A stretch of 64,000 nucleotides of DNA. Source: Brevundimonas sp. (GTDB lineage Bacteria; Pseudomonadota; Alphaproteobacteria; Caulobacterales; Caulobacteraceae). Position 1 is the stretch's first letter. Each line of letters starts with the position of its first letter. Of the stretch, positions 35,860 through 43,311 are shown one piece after another. The position numbers were made by a program, and so were the translations under genes. The stretch spans positions 186,001 through 250,000 of the forward strand of contig NZ_JACESB010000002.1 of assembly GCF_013912005.1 (NCBI RefSeq). The letters run 5' to 3'. The notes under the pieces were generated by a model. The model worked only from the letters and a program-made list of their open reading frames with translations. It was not told the DNA's origin and searched no databases.

Positions 35860-36801
35860 ATGATACTGACCTGCCCGTCCTGCGCCACCAGCTATTTCGC
35901 GCCCGATGACGCCATCGGCCCGCACGGCCGCACCGTGCGCTGCAAGTCCTGCAAGCACACCTGGCGCGCCAGCCTCGACGAGCCGCTGGAGCTGTCGGCC
36001 ACCGCCGCCGGGGGGCCGGGCGAGCCGCCGGCCCGGGAGGAGCCCGCGCCCGAGAGCCTGGCCGAGACGCCGGCCCCGGAACTGCCCCGCGCCTTCCGCG
36101 CCCGCGCCGAACAGCAGCGCCGCCTGCGCCGCGCCGCCGCGCACGGGGCGGTCTGGGCCGGCATCGCCTCCGGCTTCGCCCTGCTGCTCGCCGCCGCCTG
36201 GCTGTTCCGGGTGGAGGTCGTGGAGCTCGCGCCGCGCACCGCCGCCGCCTACGCCGCCGTCGGCCTGGAGGTGAACCCGACCGGTCTCGACTTCGAGGCG
36301 CTCAGCGCCCGGCCCTTGCCCAGCGATCCCGGGCGCATCCTGGTCTCGGGAGCCCTGCGCAACGTTCGCGACGACGAGCGGGTGGCTCCGCCGGTCCGCG
36401 TGGCCCTGCTCGACAGCCATGGGGCCGAGATCGGCCACGCCCTCGTCCGGATCGACGCCGCCCCGGTGCTGCCCGGCAAGGTCCAGGGCTTCGCGACCAT
36501 CATCCCCGATCCGGGCGCCCGCGCGGCGGGCATCGGCGTCGACTTCGTCCTCTCCGCCGCCGGAGCTGCGCCGGTCGCCCATGCGCCGGCCGCCCGTCCG
36601 CCGGCCTCCCATGCGCCGGCGCATCACGCGCCGCCGGCGGTCCGCCCCCTCCCTGTCGCTTCCGGCGGCGAGGCGGGACTGCGTCCGGCCCTGGCCACGG
36701 ACGCGCCCGGAGCCGCCGGCTTGCGCCCGGTCGACGCCGTTCCGGTGGCGGCGACCCTCGACTCGCACGCGCCGGAGGCGGTATCGCCGGGGCATGGCTG
36801 A
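35860..36801 (+). CDS. MJ0042-type zinc-ribbon membrane protein
   Basis: The 313-residue protein opens with a zinc ribbon of the MJ0042 type: C5-P-S-C8 and C28-K-S-C31. A Pro/Glu-rich spacer, one membrane helix (residues ~95-115) and a DUF3426-like extracytoplasmic part with GALRNVRDDERVAPPVRVALLD follow. The C-terminal ~80 residues are Pro/His/Ala-rich repeats (RPPASHAPAHHAPPA). It is divergent from ftsE, a conserved alphaproteobacterial arrangement, and overlaps the next gene by 8 nt. Function is unknown. Confidence 0.8.
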   Translation: MILTCPSCATSYFAPDDAIGPHGRTVRCKSCKHTWRASLDEPLELSATAAGGPGEPPAREEPAPESLAETPAPELPRAFRARAEQQRRLRRAAAHGAVWAGIASGFALLLAAAWLFRVEVVELAPRTAAAYAAVGLEVNPTGLDFEALSARPLPSDPGRILVSGALRNVRDDERVAPPVRVALLDSHGAEIGHALVRIDAAPVLPGKVQGFATIIPDPGARAAGIGVDFVLSAAGAAPVAHAPAARPPASHAPAHHAPPAVRPLPVASGGEAGLRPALATDAPGAAGLRPVDAVPVAATLDSHAPEAVSPGHG

Positions 36802-37333
36802 CGCGACTCCCGCCCCGACCGTCCTGCTCCCTGAAGCCGAGGTCCGGCGCATCGTCGACGATCTCGCCGCCCGCATCGCCCCGGTCATCGACGACGAGAC
36901 CGTCGCCGCGGTCCTGCTCACCGGCGGCCTGTGGTTCGCCGCCGACCTGACCCGCGCCCTGTCGCGCCACGGTCGCCACGTCCGCTTCGACGCCCTGTGG
37001 CTGGCGTCCTACGGCGACGAGCGGACCAGCCGCGGCCGCATCGACGTCTACGCCGACTTCCAGCGCCCCATCGAGGGCCGCCGTGTGCTGCTCATCGACG
37101 ACGTCTTCGACACCGGCCTGTCGCTGGCGGAGGCGGTGCGCATCGCGAAGGACAAGGGCGCGCGCGAGGTCCTCACCGTCGTCTTCGCCCGCAAGCCGTG
37201 GCCGAAGCCCCGCGCGCCCGAACCCGACTTCGTCGGCTGGGAGGCCCCGGACCGCTTCCTCGTCGGCTACGGCCTGGATCACGCGGGGGCGCTGCGGGGG
37301 CTGCCGGACGTGTGTGCGCTGGATGAGGGATGA
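36794..37333 (+). CDS. Phosphoribosyltransferase, hypoxanthine PRT-like
   Basis: The 179-residue protein has a type I phosphoribosyltransferase fold with the PRPP-binding loop VLLIDDVFDTGLS (98-110) and LLTGGLWFAADL (41-52) as the pyrophosphate loop. It should salvage hypoxanthine or guanine. It overlaps the zinc-ribbon gene by 8 nt, a pairing seen in related genomes. The stop codon lies in the first full unit of the heptamer array, so the C-terminal DEG comes from the repeat. Confidence 0.85.
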   Translation: MADATPAPTVLLPEAEVRRIVDDLAARIAPVIDDETVAAVLLTGGLWFAADLTRALSRHGRHVRFDALWLASYGDERTSRGRIDVYADFQRPIEGRRVLLIDDVFDTGLSLAEAVRIAKDKGAREVLTVVFARKPWPKPRAPEPDFVGWEAPDRFLVGYGLDHAGALRGLPDVCALDEG

Positions 37334-37485
37334 GGGACTAGGGATGAGGGACTAGGGATGAGGGATTGGGGAGAAGAGGGTGCCTGATCGAGCTTCCTGA
37401 TGGTCAGACGGCGAGCACGCCTTCATCCCTCATCCCTCATCCCTCATCCCCAATCCCTCGTCCCTGATCCCCGGCCCCTCCCTCA
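37321..37485. repeat. Heptamer-array inverted repeat C (largest)
   Basis: The left arm, 37321-37375, is a run of 7-bp units: (G)GGATGA, GGGATGA, GGGACTA, GGGATGA, GGGACTA, GGGATGA, GGGATTG, GGGAGAA. After a ~47-nt spacer, the right arm 37423-37478 is TCATCCC four times, CAATCCC, TCGTCCC, TGATCCC and CGGCCCC. The arms are largely complementary and could form a stem of ~50 bp. It separates the convergent phosphoribosyltransferase and lysA genes; the lysA stop is at 37483-37485, just outside the right arm. Confidence 0.88.
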
Positions 37486-38757
37486 CAACCACTCCGCCCG
37501 CGGCTCCCGCGCCCACATCTCCTCGTACGAGGGCCGTCTCCGCACCACCGCCCAACGGTCGCCGTTGACCAGCACCTCGGGGACGAGCGGCCGGGAATTG
37601 TACTCGCTCGACAGCACCGCCCCGTAGGCGCCCGCGCTCATGAAGGCGACCAGGTCGCCGGCCTCCAGCGGCGGCAGCAGGCGGTCGCGGGCGAAAACGT
37701 CGGTGGACTCGCAGATCGGCCCCACCGGATCGTACGGAACCGCCTCGCCCGGCCGCTCGCGCACTGGCACGAGGTCGTGGAAGGCGTCGTACAGGGCCGG
37801 ACGCATCAGGTCGTTCATGCCGGCGTCCAGCACCAGGAAGCGGCGGCCGTCGGCCCGCCGGTTGACCTGGATCACCCGGCTGACCAGCACCCCGGCGTTG
37901 GCGGCGAGCAGCCGGCCCGGCTCGAACGCCGCCTCGACGCCGAGGCCGTCCAGCACCCGGGCGCACATGGCGGCGTAGGCGTCGATCGACGGCGTCTCCG
38001 CCTGGCCGTGGTAGGGCACGCCCAGCCCGCCGCCGAGGTCGAGCCGGGCGACCTCGAAGCCGCGGGCCCGCAGCTCGAGCGTCATCTCCCGCAGGGTGCC
38101 GAACGCCGTCTCCATCGGCGCGAGGTCGAGGATCTGGCTGCCGATGTGGCAGGCGAGCCCCGCCGGCCGCACGTGCGGCGAGGCGGCGGCGCGGGCGTAG
38201 AGGTCGAACGCCTCCTCGATCGGCACCCCGAACTTGTCGGCGGCCCCGCCGGTGGTGATGCGGGCGTGGCCGCCGGCGCCGATCCGCGGATTGACCCGGA
38301 CGGCGATCGTGGCGACCGCTCCCCGCGCCGCGGCGACCGCGATCAGCCGGTCCAGCTCGGCCCCGCTCTCGACGTTGATCTGGCGCACGCCGACCTCGAT
38401 GGCGAAGGCCAGCTCGGCGTCGGTCTTGCCCACGCCTGAGAAGATGATCCGGTCCGCCGGCGCGCCCGCCGCCAGCGCCCGCCGGATCTCGCCCTCCGAC
38501 ACCGTGTCGGCGCCGCAGCCCGCGCGCGCCAGGGTGGCCAGCACCGACAGGTTGCTGTTGGCCTTGACGGCGAAGGCGATCAGGGCGTCGCCCAGCGCGC
38601 TCCGCCGGGCGTCCAGCGCCTGCCGCAACAGGCCGTGGTGCCGTTCCAGGGTGGCGGTGGAATAAACGTAGGCCGGCGTGCCGACCTCGGCCGCGACCGT
38701 TTCCAGCGACACGCCCTCCGCATGCAGGACGCCGTCGATCCGGTGGAAGTGATGCAA
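37483..38757 (-). CDS. lysA: Diaminopimelate decarboxylase
   Basis: The 424-residue fold III PLP enzyme makes L-lysine from meso-diaminopimelate. The PLP lysine is K65 in FAVKANSNL. Other motifs are GCGADTVSEGEIRRALAAG, VRPAGLACHIGSQI, LDLGGGLGVPY and the C-terminal CESTDVFARD, which supplies the active-site Cys. It is third in the run argH-lptM-lysA, a usual alphaproteobacterial order. Confidence 0.95.
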   Translation of the reverse strand: MHHFHRIDGVLHAEGVSLETVAAEVGTPAYVYSTATLERHHGLLRQALDARRSALGDALIAFAVKANSNLSVLATLARAGCGADTVSEGEIRRALAAGAPADRIIFSGVGKTDAELAFAIEVGVRQINVESGAELDRLIAVAAARGAVATIAVRVNPRIGAGGHARITTGGAADKFGVPIEEAFDLYARAAASPHVRPAGLACHIGSQILDLAPMETAFGTLREMTLELRARGFEVARLDLGGGLGVPYHGQAETPSIDAYAAMCARVLDGLGVEAAFEPGRLLAANAGVLVSRVIQVNRRADGRRFLVLDAGMNDLMRPALYDAFHDLVPVRERPGEAVPYDPVGPICESTDVFARDRLLPPLEAGDLVAFMSAGAYGAVLSSEYNSRPLVPEVLVNGDRWAVVRRRPSYEEMWAREPRAEWL

Positions 38758-38773
38758 CTGGAATCCGTCAGGT

Positions 38774-39010
38774 TCAGCCCGGGCGGTTGCCGGGGCCGTC
38801 GAAGGGGGTGGAGCCGGGACCGCCGTCGATGGGCATCTGCCGGTTCGGGCGATTCTCGGTGGCGGGCTCGGGCAGGCTTTCGGCGTTGGCGTCGCGCATG
38901 CCGCGTTCCGCGCGTTTGGCCGGCGGCGCGTCCAGATCGGCCATGCGGCCGCAGCCGGCGGCGGAGAGGGCGATCAGGGCCGACAGGCCCGCGACGGTCA
39001 GCTTGTTCAT
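38774..39010 (-). CDS. lptM: Small LptM/YifL-like lipoprotein
   Basis: The 78-residue product has a lipoprotein signal peptide ([20 protein letters not shown]; lipobox Cys at residue 20) and a short hydrophilic, Pro-rich tail. In related genomes a small lipoprotein of the LptM class, which assists LptD maturation, lies between argH and lysA exactly as here. It overlaps the argH stop by 4 nt (ATGA at 39007-39010). The match is by position and layout; the tail is too short to confirm. Confidence 0.7.
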   Translation of the reverse strand: MNKLTVAGLSALIALSAAGCGRMADLDAPPAKRAERGMRDANAESLPEPATENRPNRQMPIDGGPGSTPFDGPGNRPG

Positions 39011-40452
39011 CGGATCTCCCCCGCGCCGAGGCGCGCCTTCCAGTCTGCGATGCGCGCGCGGACCTGCTCCGGCGCCGTGCCGCCGAAGCTCCGGCGGCTG
39101 GCGCAGGAAGCCTCGGGCGACAGCACCTTGTAAACCGCTTCGGTCACCCCGGGATGCAGGGCCTGCAATTCTTCCAGCGGCAGTTGCGACAGGCCCACGC
39201 CCAGCGCCTCGGCCCGCTTCACCGCGGCGCCGGTGACGTGGTGGGCCTGGCGGAACGGCAGGTCCAGCTCGCGCACCAGCCAGTCGGCCAGATCGGTCGC
39301 GGTCGAGAAGCCCGCGCCCGCCGCCGCCGCCATGCGCGCCGTGTCGGGCCGCAGCGCCGCGACCATGGCGGTCATCGCGCCGACCGCAAGATCCAAGGCG
39401 TCGAAGGCCTCGAACACCGGCGGCTTGTCCTCCTGCATGTCCTTCGAATAGGCCAGCGGCAGGCCTTTCATGACCGTTGACAGGGCCACCAGCGAGCCGA
39501 TGATCCGGCCGGTCTTGGCCCGCACCAGCTCGGCCGCGTCGGGATTGCGCTTCTGCGGCATGATCGACGAGCCGGTGGTCAGGTCGTCGGGCAGGCTGGC
39601 GAAGCCGAACATGGGCGTCATCCAGACCACGATCTCCTCGGCCAGCCGCGACAGGTGGCCGGCGCAGATCGAGGCCGCGGCGAGGCTTTCGAGGGCGAAG
39701 TCCCGGTCGGACACCGCGTCCAGCGAATTGGCCATGGGCCGGTCGAAGCCCAGCGCGGCGGCGGTCATCCCGCGGTCGATGGGGAAGGGCGAGCCGGCCA
39801 GGGCCGCCGCCCCCAGCGGGCATTCGTTCATCCGCCGACGCGCGTCGACGAACCGGCCGGCGTCGCGCCCGAACATCTCCACATAGGCCATCAGGTGATG
39901 GCCCAGCGTCACCGGCTGGGCGGTCTGCAGGTGGGTGAAGCCCGGCATCAGGTCCGCCGCGTGCTGCTCCGCCCGTCCCAGCAGCGCCCGCTGCAGACCC
40001 TCCAGCTGGACGATCGTCCGGTCGCAGGCGTCGCGCACCCACAGGCGGAAATCGGTGGCCACCTGGTCGTTGCGGCTGCGCGCGGTGTGCAGCCGGCCCG
40101 AGGGCTCGCCGATCAGTTCGGCCAGCCGCGCCTCCACGTTCATGTGGATGTCCTCGAAGCGGTCGCGGAACGGGAAACTCCCGTCGCGCATCTCGGCCTC
40201 GATGGCGTCCAGCCCGCCGAGAATGGCCTCGGCGTCGGCGGCCGAGACGACGCCCTGCGCCGCCAGCATGCGGCAGTGGGCCCGCGACCCGGCCAGATCC
40301 TGCGCCCACAGCCGCCGGTCGACGCCGATCGAGACGTTGATCGCCTGCATGATTTCGGCCGGCTGCGCCGAGAAGCGGCCGCCCCACATGTCTTGACCTT
40401 TGGCCGCCCCGGGGGCTTTGGTCGCGGTTTCGGGAGGCGTCGGGTCGGGCAT
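39007..40452 (-). CDS. argH: Argininosuccinate lyase
   Basis: The 481-residue enzyme cleaves argininosuccinate to arginine and fumarate. The fumarase/aspartase signature [12 protein letters not shown] is near residues 290-301, and [18 protein letters not shown] near the start and [16 protein letters not shown] are characteristic. I take the ATG at 40452, where the product reads [15 protein letters not shown]. Its start codon shares a CATG with the oppositely oriented tlpA start at 40451. The frame is open further, into tlpA. Confidence 0.95.
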   Translation of the reverse strand: MPDPTPPETATKAPGAAKGQDMWGGRFSAQPAEIMQAINVSIGVDRRLWAQDLAGSRAHCRMLAAQGVVSAADAEAILGGLDAIEAEMRDGSFPFRDRFEDIHMNVEARLAELIGEPSGRLHTARSRNDQVATDFRLWVRDACDRTIVQLEGLQRALLGRAEQHAADLMPGFTHLQTAQPVTLGHHLMAYVEMFGRDAGRFVDARRRMNECPLGAAALAGSPFPIDRGMTAAALGFDRPMANSLDAVSDRDFALESLAAASICAGHLSRLAEEIVVWMTPMFGFASLPDDLTTGSSIMPQKRNPDAAELVRAKTGRIIGSLVALSTVMKGLPLAYSKDMQEDKPPVFEAFDALDLAVGAMTAMVAALRPDTARMAAAAGAGFSTATDLADWLVRELDLPFRQAHHVTGAAVKRAEALGVGLSQLPLEELQALHPGVTEAVYKVLSPEASCASRRSFGGTAPEQVRARIADWKARLGAGEIR

Positions 40453-41071
40453 GAAGGTCTCGGGGACGGTGATCGGCGCGGTTGCGGGGGTGCTGCTGAT
40501 CGGAGCGATCGGCGCTGCCGCGCTGCTATACGCCAATCCCGGCCTGATCGACAAAGCCGCCGCGCCGGCCCCCGCCGCGAAGAGCGAGCTGGCCCGCTTC
40601 GCCGTCGGCCCGATCGCGCGGCTGGAGACGCCGGCCGCGCTCGAGACCGCGCCGGACTATGTGTTCCAGGACCGGGAGGGCGGCCCCGTTCGCCTCGCCG
40701 ACTTCCGCGGCAAGGTCGTGGTGGTCAACCTGTGGGCCATGTGGTGCGCGCCGTGCCGCACCGAGATGCCGACCCTCGCCCGCCTCGCCGAGGCCTACGC
40801 CGGAACGGACCTCGTGGTCCTGCCGGTCAACGTTGACGCCACGCCGGACGCCATCGCCGACGCCCGCAGCTTCATCGACGTGCACGAGCCCCTGCCGCTC
40901 TACAGCGATCCGAAGTTCCAGCTGCCGTTCGAGCTGCCGGGCAAGGGCAAGATGCCCCAGACGGTGCTGCTGGACCGGCAGGGCCGCATCCGCGCCCACT
41001 TCTCGGGCGAGGCCGACTGGGCCAGCCCGGAGGCCCGGGCCCTCGTCGACGGCCTGCTGGCCGAGCCCTAG
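40451..41071 (+). CDS. tlpA: TlpA-like membrane-anchored thiol-disulfide oxidoreductase
   Basis: The 206-residue protein has an N-terminal membrane anchor ([21 protein letters not shown]) and a periplasmic thioredoxin domain with the active site W-C99-A-P-C102. It should reduce disulfides, commonly for cytochrome maturation. It is divergent from argH with overlapping start codons, and convergent with a small lipoprotein gene, overlapping it by 4 nt. No strong ribosome site is visible; a GGGAGG lies 14 nt upstream. Confidence 0.88.
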   Translation: MKVSGTVIGAVAGVLLIGAIGAAALLYANPGLIDKAAAPAPAAKSELARFAVGPIARLETPAALETAPDYVFQDREGGPVRLADFRGKVVVVNLWAMWCAPCRTEMPTLARLAEAYAGTDLVVLPVNVDATPDAIADARSFIDVHEPLPLYSDPKFQLPFELPGKGKMPQTVLLDRQGRIRAHFSGEADWASPEARALVDGLLAEP

Positions 41072-41367
41072 CGGGCTTCGTTGCCGCGCTCGTCGGTCGC
41101 GGTCTCGGCCTTCTGCTCGTCGGCCTCCCGGGCGAGGCGGTCGGTGCCCTCGTCGATCTCCTGGGCGACCTCGCTGGCGCCGGCGGCGATCGCCGACCCG
41201 ACCTGGGCGGCCTCTTCCTGCAGCGAGGCGGCGGCTTCCTCCGTGGCGTCGCCGGCGTCGGCGGCGGCCGCGTTGGCGTCGGCCTGGGTCTCGTCCTGTT
41301 CAGCCTCGGTGCAGGCGGCGGCGCCGAGCGCCAGGGCGGCGACGGCGGCGAGAGCGATGGAGCGCAT
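41068..41367 (-). CDS. Small Ala/Glu-rich lipoprotein (99 aa)
   Basis: The 99-residue product has a lipoprotein signal (MRSIALAAVAALALGAAAC, lipobox Cys at residue 19). The rest is an Ala-, Glu- and Asp-rich helix with few other residues (ASLQEEAAQVGSAIAAGASE). It could be a small coiled-coil lipoprotein of the inner or outer membrane. No family is recognised. Its 3' end overlaps the tlpA stop by 4 nt. Confidence 0.6.
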   Translation of the reverse strand: MRSIALAAVAALALGAAACTEAEQDETQADANAAAADAGDATEEAAASLQEEAAQVGSAIAAGASEVAQEIDEGTDRLAREADEQKAETATDERGNEAR

Positions 41368-41449
41368 GGGATGTCCCCCGGAGTGACGTTGAACCTTGGC
41401 GGTTAACGCCTGTCCGTCCGGGCGGTTGCGCCGGCGGACGTCCGGCCTC

Positions 41450-41944
41450 TCAGCCCTCGCCGGCGCCGTCCGTCCGCGCCGCCAGCCGGTCGATCTTCGC
41501 GTGCAGGGCGGCGATCTCCAGCTCCGCCTTCAGGTTGACCTCGTAGTCCAGCCGCGCCGCCACCCGGTCCTTCGCCGCCTGCCGATTCTGGCTCATCATG
41601 ATGATCGGCGCCTGGACCGCCGCCAGCATCGACAGCAGCAGGTTGAGGAAGATGAAGGGGTAGGGGTCGAACCGCTGCCCCGCCGGCAGCCAGCGGTTCA
41701 GGCCCGCCCAGACCAGCAGGAACAGGCCGAAGGCGACGACGAAGCTCCACGACCCGCCGACCGAGGCGACGCGGTCCGCCAGCCGGTCCCCGAAGGTCGT
41801 GGTCTCGGCATAGGCCTGCTCGGCGTCGCGCGGGACCGACAGCCGCCGGCTGGCGCGCTCGATCACCTGCCGCTCCCGTTCGGTGAGACGGTCCCAGCTC
41901 TCCTTGAGCACCTCGAAACTGACCGGATCGACCGGACCCTGCAT
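41450..41944 (-). CDS. DUF1003 family membrane protein
   Basis: The 164-residue protein belongs to DUF1003. GDRLADRVASVGGSWSFVV leads into two adjacent membrane segments, WSFVVAFGLFLLVWAGL and PFIFLNLLLSMLAAVQAPII, with IIMMSQNRQAAKDRVAARLDYEVNLKAE after them, the typical signature, and a final coiled coil. Function is not established. The ATG at 41944 is preferred because GGGAGG lies 8 nt upstream. Confidence 0.9.
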   Translation of the reverse strand: MQGPVDPVSFEVLKESWDRLTERERQVIERASRRLSVPRDAEQAYAETTTFGDRLADRVASVGGSWSFVVAFGLFLLVWAGLNRWLPAGQRFDPYPFIFLNLLLSMLAAVQAPIIMMSQNRQAAKDRVAARLDYEVNLKAELEIAALHAKIDRLAARTDGAGEG

Positions 41945-42152
41945 GCCGCCCCCTCCCGCGGCGCCCGCCGCCGCACCGGCGCGAGCGTGATCCGCCCGCC
42001 CCGCGCAGGTCAAGCGGGCGGCCCCGCCGCCCCTTGCCGCCGGGGACCGGCGCCCGCTGGCCGGTCCGGTCTGCGCAGGGCCCGCTCGCTGCCGTTGCCA
42101 CGCACCCTCGCAGATGCGAGACCGGGAGATCTTGACCGCAGCGGGTTCGGGG

Positions 42153-43217
42153 ATGGCGGGCGCTACAATCTACGACGTGGCCGCCCGGGCGGGTGTTTCG
42201 ATCAAGTCCGTCTCCCGGGTCCTGAACGGCGAGGCAAACGTCAGCGAGGCGCTGCGCAAGAAGGTGGAGGGCGCGGTCGCGGAGCTGGGCTATCGCCGCA
42301 GCCTCTCCGCGCGCTCCCTGGCCGGGTCCGCCTCGTCGATCATCGCGGCCCTGGTGGACGCCAAGCTGACGATCGAGCACTGGCGGAGCGGGCGAGGCAA
42401 CGACTACCTCAGCCGGCTGGAACTGGGCCTGCTGATGGAATGCCGCCAGGCCGACCATCATCTGATGGTGGAGCTGGTCGACTACGACGCTCCGACCCTC
42501 CGGCAGGATCTGTCCAACCTCCTGGCCGCCGTCCGGCCCCAGGGGGTGGTGCTGACGCCGCCGAACTCGGACAATGCGCTGGTGCTCGACGTGCTCGACG
42601 AGACGGGAACCCCCTACGCGCGCATCGGCCCCGAGACGGCCCTGCACCGGGGCGTCCGCATTCGCATGGACGACGCCGGGGCGGCCGAGGAGATCACCCG
42701 TCACCTCCTCGATCTCGGGCACGTCGACCTCGCCTATATCTCGGGCCCGCCGGCCTACGCCGCCAGCCGGCTGCGGGGCGCCGGCTTCAGGACGGCGCTC
42801 CGCAAGCGGGGGCTCACGCCGCGGCCGGAGTGGATGGTCGAGGGCCAGTTCACCTTCCGCTCGGGGCTCGAGGCCGCCGAGCGCCTGCTGGCCGGACCGC
42901 ACCGCCCCACCGCCATCTTCGCGGCCAACGACGACATGGCCCTCGGCGTGCTGCAGGCCGCCGCCGCCGCCGGACTGGGCGTGCCGCGCGACCTCTCGGT
43001 GGCGGGATTCGACGATACGCCGAGCGCGCTGTTCAGCACCCCGGCCCTGACCACCATCCGCCACCCCGTGGCCGAGATGGCCGCCGCCGCCGCGCAGCGC
43101 CTCATCCCGCTGCTGCGAGCCCGGCTGGAGTCGGAAGGCGACCTCGAGGATACGACCGTCCCCCATTCTCTCGTGGTCCGCGGCTCGACGGCGCGCTACG
43201 TCCCGCCGGTGGCTTGA
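42153..43217 (+). CDS. LacI family transcriptional repressor, probable glycan-locus regulator
   Basis: The ~354-residue regulator starts with the LacI helix-turn-helix (IYDVAARAGVSIKSVSRVL) and continues with a periplasmic-binding-like effector domain (FAANDDMALGVLQAAAAAGLGVP; DLSVAGFDDTPSA near the C-terminus). It should bind a palindromic operator and release it when a sugar binds. It lies directly before the GH3 gene, and its TGA stop is part of the 14-bp palindrome at 43215. A longer form from ATG 42114 is possible; the shorter one is nearer to the usual distance before the HTH. Confidence 0.9.
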   Translation: MAGATIYDVAARAGVSIKSVSRVLNGEANVSEALRKKVEGAVAELGYRRSLSARSLAGSASSIIAALVDAKLTIEHWRSGRGNDYLSRLELGLLMECRQADHHLMVELVDYDAPTLRQDLSNLLAAVRPQGVVLTPPNSDNALVLDVLDETGTPYARIGPETALHRGVRIRMDDAGAAEEITRHLLDLGHVDLAYISGPPAYAASRLRGAGFRTALRKRGLTPRPEWMVEGQFTFRSGLEAAERLLAGPHRPTAIFAANDDMALGVLQAAAAAGLGVPRDLSVAGFDDTPSALFSTPALTTIRHPVAEMAAAAAQRLIPLLRARLESEGDLEDTTVPHSLVVRGSTARYVPPVA

Positions 43218-43242
43218 CAGCGCTGTCATACGCCGAGCTAAT
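43214..43242 (+). promoter_or_regulatory. GH3 promoter with LacI-type operator
   Basis: The perfect palindrome TGACAGCGCTGTCA occupies 43215-43228 and has the CG centre typical of LacI-family operators. TTGACA (43214-43219) is a consensus -35 lying inside it, and GCTAAT (43237-43242) is a 4/6 -10 at 17-bp spacing. A bound repressor would cover the -35. The same 14-mer stands before the TonB-receptor gene. Confidence 0.75.
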
Positions 43243-43311
43243 AGCCGGCCCCGTCGCATGCGCCGCCTTCGCCGGCCGCTGCGACCGCGCCGTCCTCAGC
43301 TGGAGTCCCCC

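Noticed and set aside
37321-37485. CRISPR-like direct repeats
   Set aside because: The units are 7 bp with no spacers and the two sides are inverted; no cas genes are present.
41403-43259. Minus-strand open frame of 618 codons over lacI and DUF1003
   Set aside because: Arg/Gly-rich translation without any motif, opposite to a clear LacI gene; its end merely includes out-of-frame DUF1003 sequence.
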